A model generated the notes under the pieces. The model was not told the origin of the DNA. It did no database searches and saw nothing but the letters and a program-made list of their open reading frames with translations. Below are positions 31,647 through 36,190 of a stretch of DNA of 36,190 nt, piece after piece. This DNA is from Paenibacillus glycanilyticus (GTDB lineage Bacteria > Bacillota > Bacilli > Paenibacillales > Paenibacillaceae): assembly GCF_030161375.1 (NCBI RefSeq), contig NZ_BSSQ01000025.1, forward strand, positions 1 to 36,190. The letters run 5' to 3'. Within the stretch, counting starts at the first letter, position 1; the number at the start of each line of letters is the position of its first letter. Both the position numbers and the translations under genes were made by a program.

Positions 31647-32909
31647 ATGCTTGCCTTACTAGGCAATTTGGCATTCAGGCGATTATTCGCAGCTTCAGTC
31701 GCCTCCCAGCTCGGTACAGTCATCGGCAATATGGCATTTGCTTATTATCTTGTAGACCGCTTTGCTTCGCGGCCATCGTTAGCCTCCGTAGCAGAACTCA
31801 TGTATTCTTTGCCAACGCTTGTTGTGTTCTGGATTGTAGGCGTTATCGCCGACCGATTCGACCGCAAACATATCGCTGCTTACAGCGATTGGATCCGGGC
31901 CTTGCTGACAATGCTCCTTCTGATAGGTATCCATTATGATTTCTTATCGCTTTGTTTTGCTTTGTTGTTCCTTAGGAGCGCGGTTTCGAGATTGTTTGGA
32001 CCTGCGGAGATGGGACTTGTGCAAGGAAGCTTACTCCCTGCGCAATACGTGCAGGCTGCGGGATTTAATCAAATGGTCAACGCGTTATTTATGCTTTTTG
32101 GGCTCAGCTTAGGCGCCGCGGCATACTATTGGCTTGGCATTACAGGCGCGCTCCTGATTGATGCGATAAGTTTTGTTATCTCGGGGTTGCTTATATCCAC
32201 GGGTCGTTATCCGGAAGCAGCGCGTATCCCTAATGGCAAAAGCCGGCTCAAAGAACTCAAAACCTCTCTAATATGGAGTGATCTTAGGCAAGGATTTCAA
32301 TATATTTATCGAAATAAGCTCCTCTTTCATTTGTTGCACGCCTTCTTTTTCTTTGGCATCGTTAACGGCACATTCGCCGTCCTCCCCATCTTTGTCATGA
32401 AATATAAGCTAAGTCCCGACAACTACTTGGTCCATTCCTCTCTCATCATGGTTTTTCTTGGCGTTGGGTTCATGGCCGGAAGTTTGATGGCTCCTTTTCT
32501 AATCCAGAAATTTTCTAAAACAAATGTGCTCATTGCAGGTTTTTTTATTGCGAGCATGCTAACGTTTGCTATTGGTTCGGTCTCATCCGTGCCTCTTTAC
32601 CTTGGCTTGATTTTGCTGATTGGCGTTATCCTTGCTCCGGCCAATATCGTAATCGGCGGCTGGATGCCAGACATTGTTATACCGCAGTATATGGGCAAAG
32701 TTAATGCGCTCACAGACCCTCTCATGATGCTTGGTCATTCTCTGGCGCTTGGATTTGTTGCGCTGGCATTTCCAAGCTGGATCTCCATAACTTGGCTTCA
32801 CTACATGCTCGGGATTTGCATGTTTGGCGTAAGTATTTATTATTTTGCGAGATTGCCTCGCCTAATTGCAGGTCGGAAGCAAGAGCGGAGTGATGGAGTG
32901 AGCGGGTAG
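31647..32909 (+). CDS. MFS exporter of the EntS/MefA-like (MFS_3) type
   Basis: A 420-residue protein with about 12 hydrophobic segments. AYYLVDRFASRPSLASVAELMYSLPTLVVFWIVGVIADRFDRKHI has the MFS_3 pattern with loop motif A (IADRFDRK), and FLRSAVSRLFGPAEMGLVQGSLLPAQYVQAAGFNQMVN is close to macrolide-efflux and siderophore-export members. GGAGG lies ten bases before the ATG. It is co-transcribed with the TetR gene. The drug or metabolite carried is unknown. Confidence 0.88.
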   Translation: MLALLGNLAFRRLFAASVASQLGTVIGNMAFAYYLVDRFASRPSLASVAELMYSLPTLVVFWIVGVIADRFDRKHIAAYSDWIRALLTMLLLIGIHYDFLSLCFALLFLRSAVSRLFGPAEMGLVQGSLLPAQYVQAAGFNQMVNALFMLFGLSLGAAAYYWLGITGALLIDAISFVISGLLISTGRYPEAARIPNGKSRLKELKTSLIWSDLRQGFQYIYRNKLLFHLLHAFFFFGIVNGTFAVLPIFVMKYKLSPDNYLVHSSLIMVFLGVGFMAGSLMAPFLIQKFSKTNVLIAGFFIASMLTFAIGSVSSVPLYLGLILLIGVILAPANIVIGGWMPDIVIPQYMGKVNALTDPLMMLGHSLALGFVALAFPSWISITWLHYMLGICMFGVSIYYFARLPRLIAGRKQERSDGVSG

Positions 32910-32954
32910 ATGCGCGGGCACTCCGTGCGCCATTATCATGCACACCGTAGCATT

Positions 32955-32976
32955 GTAAGGCTGAAAACAGCCTTAC
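32955..32976 (+). terminator. Likely hairpin terminator after the MFS gene
   Basis: GTAAGGCTG (32955-32963), loop AAAA, CAGCCTTAC (32968-32976): a perfect 9-bp stem 45 bp after the stop. There is no T-run directly behind it, so it may act weakly or as a stabilising 3' end. Confidence 0.45.
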
Positions 32977-33102
32977 GGTCCACTTTTGATAACATTGCAA
33001 TTGCGAGTTCGAAGATTGACTGTGCCATGTTTTTCAAGTTTCCTCGAAGCTATAAGCCATGACAGCAATAGGAACAATAAGACAAAAACAGGAGGTTTTG
33101 TC

Positions 33103-33606
33103 TTGTCCAAATGGTTGATGCACGTATTAGTACTATTGACGCTTTGCTTGAACTTTGACAGCCTGGGAGTATTGAAACAAAAATCGGATTGTTCAGTACC
33201 GGCAGCTTGTTCAGATGTATTTGAAATACACGCTGCGAATGCAGTTATTAAACCGGAACAAGATTCCAGGGAGTTGCAGTTGCAGGATATGCTTGTGCTG
33301 CAATTACTGCCAAAAATGCATGATAAATTGACCGAAGCTTATTCGGATGTCTTAACCGGTACACCTGATATTTACCCTTATTATGTTGATGTAATAGAGA
33401 CGGAACGATTGAACGGTTTTAGAGGTTTCGACCTGCGAATTACCCTTCAGGCGGTACCAACTGTAGGTCCTCATATTCCGGTAGGCGAAGATCGGTTTAC
33501 CTTTCAAATCTCCCCCATTGTTGGTGTAAAGCTGCTGGAATTCAAACATTTAAAAGGACCAAAGAAGGAAGATTTCCCTCCTAATTATCAAGATATTCTG
33601 AGATGA
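33103..33606 (+). CDS. DUF3888-like exported protein
   Basis: About 167 residues. The TTG at 33103 has AGGAGG seven bases upstream; longer in-frame versions are not supported. A signal peptide or anchor (KWLMHVLVLLTLCLNF) is followed by two Cys (DCSVPAACSD) and the domain ELQLQDMLVLQLLPKMHDKLTEAY...YYVDVIETERLNGFRGFDLRITLQAVPTVGPHIPVGEDRFTF...LEFKHLKGP, which resembles DUF3888 as I remember it from Bacillales. The function is unknown. It lies 53 bp upstream of a lipoprotein gene in the same direction. Confidence 0.7.
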   Translation: MSKWLMHVLVLLTLCLNFDSLGVLKQKSDCSVPAACSDVFEIHAANAVIKPEQDSRELQLQDMLVLQLLPKMHDKLTEAYSDVLTGTPDIYPYYVDVIETERLNGFRGFDLRITLQAVPTVGPHIPVGEDRFTFQISPIVGVKLLEFKHLKGPKKEDFPPNYQDILR

Positions 33607-33659
33607 ATTTGCGCAACAATTCCTGACCTTAGCGCGTTAACGTTGCAAGGGGGGATATT

Positions 33660-34166
33660 ATGTTAAGGGTTTTGATGATTATTAGCGTTGCCTTTCTGTT
33701 TTTGGCGGGATGCGCGAAGGAAAAACAGGCTGCTCAAATGCCGGATGAAATGCCGGAGGATTTCGGATTTTCGGTTAGCTTCGGATACGGGGAAGTCAAC
33801 AAAAACGAGATTAACACTTATAACAACACCGTTACAAAAGATCTCATAACAAAGGGAACGGCTACGGCGGACCTGTCATTCAGCAAGGAGGAGCTTCGGG
33901 CGATTTATGGCAAAATGAAAGACTTAAACATACTGAAAGCCAAACAATTTCCGGAACGCGGAAATTGCTCGCAAACTCCGAGCAATACGGACAGCTGGAA
34001 CGTTACCGTGAATGGCGTGTCCAAAACCTTAGAATGGACGAACGAATATTGCGAGATGACACAAGATGCCGAGCAATTAAAGGAGCTGCGAAGTTATATC
34101 CAGCAGATCGTCGAAGACAAACAATCCTATAAAGCTCTGCCATCTGCTGAAGGCGGTTATGATTGA
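33660..34166 (+). CDS. Lipoprotein of unknown function
   Basis: A 168-residue lipoprotein: MLRVLMIISVAFLFLAGCAKEK is a textbook lipobox signal (LAGC, Cys18). GGGGGG lies five or six bases before the ATG. The mature part is about 150 residues, with two Cys (GNCSQTP and NEYCEMT) that could pair. The mixed strand/helix domain (TATADLSFSKEELRAIYGKMKDLNIL; WNVTVNGVSKTLEWTNEYCEMTQDAEQLKELRSYIQQI) is not recognised by name; Bacillales have similar small lipoproteins of unknown role. It may be co-transcribed with the DUF3888-like gene. Confidence 0.75.
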   Translation: MLRVLMIISVAFLFLAGCAKEKQAAQMPDEMPEDFGFSVSFGYGEVNKNEINTYNNTVTKDLITKGTATADLSFSKEELRAIYGKMKDLNILKAKQFPERGNCSQTPSNTDSWNVTVNGVSKTLEWTNEYCEMTQDAEQLKELRSYIQQIVEDKQSYKALPSAEGGYD

Positions 34167-34183
34167 TTACTGCAGCTACAAGC

Positions 34184-34222
34184 ATAAAAGCCCGCAACGG
34201 CTTCATTCAAGCCATTGCGGGC
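34184..34222 (-). terminator. Terminator of the dynamin gene
   Basis: GCCCGCAA (34190-34197) pairs with TTGCGGGC (34215-34222) and GGCTT with AAGCC inside, loop of five; on the minus strand TTTTAT follows. The hairpin lies just after the dynamin stop and may also stop transcription of the plus-strand lipoprotein gene. Confidence 0.85.
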
Positions 34223-34247
34223 ATTAACATGATAAATGCGATAAGCG

Positions 34248-36190
34248 TTAGGCAAGTGCTGCCGATTGCAGCTCCGAAATTTGGTCATGCAGCTTCTGAA
34301 GCTGTCCGGTGTCGGCTTCGTCCGATAACGACGACTGCATCCCCGCCACATAGTTCGACAGATCCTCAGCCAGACCTTTGCCAGTCTCCTCGGCACATTG
34401 TCTCCACAAACCAGTATACAGACCCGACCAGCTATCGATATGCTCATTCATCCAACCTTGGAGCGCAGGCGAAATCGCTTCCTCCAGCTCCTTGCGAAGT
34501 GCTGCCTTGCCTTCCCCCTCAAAGAAATGGCGCGGCGATTTGAATCGGCCCCATAACCATTTGGCGTCAATACCGGTCATTTGCCATTCGGCCACGGCAT
34601 CCGGCGTTGGAAGATCCTTCGCTGTATATGCCGGACTGTTATATCCTTCGATCAATAATCCCATCTGCTCGGTGAGCGACGTATACAGCTTCTTCAACAG
34701 GCTGTTTACCTTCCGGTCAAGACGCAGCGTAGTTGCCTGCAGTTCTTGAGAAAGCTCGGTTTGTACTTGGCGTTGAAGTTCAAGCCAAGCGGTCCAGATC
34801 ATTTTGCGCAAATCACGGCCATCATCCTGCAAGGTAGAAGGATTAAAGGCATAATTGTAAAACTCGCCGAAACGAAGCTGAATCCGCTGCACAACATAAT
34901 ACAGAAGCTCGCTTAGCTCTTGCTGCAGCTGCGCCGGCGGATCATTCTCCTGGAAGTTGCGGATCGAAGCGGTTGCTTCAACCAGTAGCTTGCCGAGACG
35001 TTCGCTTTCTGCCTGTCGGGATGCGGCATCGCCTGCAGCGCTCTTCAGCCAACCTGCGACTGTTGAGGCAGCTCTGGTAATCTCCTGCTCAGCCGCGTCA
35101 ATCGCCAGCTTGCCGAGATCCTTTTGCACGAATCCAAGGAACGATTGCTCGAATGCCTCAATCCCGGATTGCTGAAGCAGCTCCCCGTTCCCATCCATCT
35201 TCGCATCCAGTCCTTGCAGGCTGGATACCGGGAACAATCGCGGATTACGAATGCCGTGTTGAAGCAGGTTCGTCTCCACATGGCTTAACACGCCTTCAAG
35301 CTCCTCCTCATCCGCGGCAAGATCCGCCGCATTGACGAGGAAGAACATTTTATCCAGCTCGAATTGATCCTTCACGCGTCCAAGCTGCATCAGGAACTGA
35401 CGGTCCGCTTGCGAGAAGGCATGGTTATAGTAAGTCACGAACAAGACAGCGTCCGCGTTCTTGATGTAATTAAACGCTACTCCGGTATGGCGGGCATTAA
35501 CGGAATCTGCCCCCGGCGTATCGACAAGCACAATCCCTTGACGCGTCAACGGGCAGTCGTAATGCAGCTCGATCTCTCTAACGAAGCAAGAACGGGACTC
35601 CTCGGCTACAAATTTCTCGTATTCGGCTTGCGATACGGAGATTTGCGTGCCAAGCAGCGCTTCATGCGCCTCCCAGCCTTTGCGTGCCGCGCGGAGGAAG
35701 CTGTAATGCGGCCGGCCGCCGGCATGGATGACATCCGGGGTTAACATGTCGATTGCGAGCATAATCGCCGATGCGTTCGGAAGCGCGCTTTCGGAAGCAT
35801 CCTCGCCGAGAAGAGCTAGCGAGTAGCGCAGGTCTTCGATAATGGCGTCATAGGATTTCATGACGACAAGAGCAGTGCCATGCTCGTGCTCAGCCGTTGG
35901 CGGCACGAGGCGGTTAATCGCTGCGGTTGTCGGGTTCGGCGACACCGGCAGCACCGGCTCGCCGAGCAACGCGTTCGCGAGCGAGGATTTGCCCGCGCTG
36001 AAGGCTCCGAACAGCGCGATGGTAAACCGGCTGTCTCGCAGCCGGGTCGCTTTATCGCGCATAGCGTCCGCGCTGGCGGTCAGCGGCGCGTAAGGCGCCA
36101 GCAGCGCAGCCGCGTGCTCGAGCCGCGTCGCGGCGCCGTGCTGCTGCGCGAGCGCTTCGCCGCCGGCGAGCGCGGCGCCGGCTTGCGGCC
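34248..36190 (-). CDS. Dynamin-family GTPase (DynA-like), N-terminus beyond the window
   Basis: The frame is open to the window edge, so at least 647 residues are seen and the start is missing. An Ala-rich linker (AALAGGEALAQQHGAATRLEHAAALLAPYA) leads into a G domain: G1 GAFSAGKSS, G2 PTTAAIN, G3 LVDTPGADS, G4 FLVNAADL. A helical stalk with hydrophobic patches follows to LQKLHDQISELQSAALA. Bacillus DynA is a head-to-tail fusion of two dynamin units of about 600 residues; the linker before this G domain suggests it is the second unit of such a fusion. DynA tethers and fuses membranes and helps against phage and pore damage. A strong GC rise near the window end fits the linker. Confidence 0.88.
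   Translation of the reverse strand, partial: PQAGAALAGGEALAQQHGAATRLEHAAALLAPYAPLTASADAMRDKATRLRDSRFTIALFGAFSAGKSSLANALLGEPVLPVSPNPTTAAINRLVPPTAEHEHGTALVVMKSYDAIIEDLRYSLALLGEDASESALPNASAIMLAIDMLTPDVIHAGGRPHYSFLRAARKGWEAHEALLGTQISVSQAEYEKFVAEESRSCFVREIELHYDCPLTRQGIVLVDTPGADSVNARHTGVAFNYIKNADAVLFVTYYNHAFSQADRQFLMQLGRVKDQFELDKMFFLVNAADLAADEEELEGVLSHVETNLLQHGIRNPRLFPVSSLQGLDAKMDGNGELLQQSGIEAFEQSFLGFVQKDLGKLAIDAAEQEITRAASTVAGWLKSAAGDAASRQAESERLGKLLVEATASIRNFQENDPPAQLQQELSELLYYVVQRIQLRFGEFYNYAFNPSTLQDDGRDLRKMIWTAWLELQRQVQTELSQELQATTLRLDRKVNSLLKKLYTSLTEQMGLLIEGYNSPAYTAKDLPTPDAVAEWQMTGIDAKWLWGRFKSPRHFFEGEGKAALRKELEEAISPALQGWMNEHIDSWSGLYTGLWRQCAEETGKGLAEDLSNYVAGMQSSLSDEADTGQLQKLHDQISELQSAALA

Overview
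The window reads as chromosome of a spore-forming, low-to-mid GC Gram-positive of the Paenibacillus type. The evidence is the consistently strong AGGAGG-type ribosome binding sites with frequent TTG and GTG starts, a PdaA-type spore cortex deacetylase, a collagen-like GXT-repeat protein of the exosporium kind, separate topoisomerase IV genes (parE-parC), a Bacillus-type AraR operator pair, a Bacillus-type LexA box and a DynA-like bacterial dynamin. I see no insertion sequence, prophage, CRISPR array, rRNA or tRNA. The genus is inferred from overall resemblance only.

Layout. 1-6.2 kb: the N-terminal part of a collagen-like protein (cut by the window start), a VOC/GNAT gene pair, an AlkC-type DNA glycosylase under a LexA-like box, a PhnB-like VOC protein and a Cache-domain chemoreceptor. 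6.3-12.5 kb: greA, a LysR regulator divergent from a branched-chain aminotransferase, pdaA, a MarR-MFS efflux operon with a clear operator, a YrdB-like membrane protein and a small exported protein. 12.6-16.7 kb: an AlkZ-like glycosylase, araA with two AraR operators, a tiny zinc-ribbon protein divergent from an XRE regulator, and a PAP2 phosphatase that seems to use an ATT start. 16.7-20.7 kb: a fourfold tandem repeat, an RNA methyltransferase-like gene overlapping an RluA-type pseudouridine synthase, a CapA-like protein, a second MarR regulator and a 55-residue unknown. 20.7-30.4 kb, all on the minus strand: an ABC exporter pair, purT, parE and parC. 30.4-31 kb: a gene-poor stretch with a truncated oxidoreductase remnant. 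31-34.2 kb: a TetR-MFS operon behind a large inverted repeat, then a DUF3888-like protein and a lipoprotein. 34.2 kb to the end: the C-terminal half of a dynamin-like GTPase, cut by the window end.

How the genes work together. Two different alkylation-damage glycosylases lie in the window (AlkC and AlkZ-like), and one carries a LexA-like operator. Three efflux systems are present, two of them each paired with an adjacent repressor gene and a palindrome lying in the promoter. parE and parC form an operon for topoisomerase IV. araA stands alone but has the two-operator layout of AraR looping control. The most unusual points are the 53-bp tandem repeat at 16737-16948, the apparent ATT start of the PAP2 gene, the LexA-like box at alkC, the 36-bp perfect palindrome at araA, and the 20-bp-arm inverted repeat in front of the TetR gene. 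Most of the window is ordinary core and accessory chromosome; I found no clear new multi-gene system.
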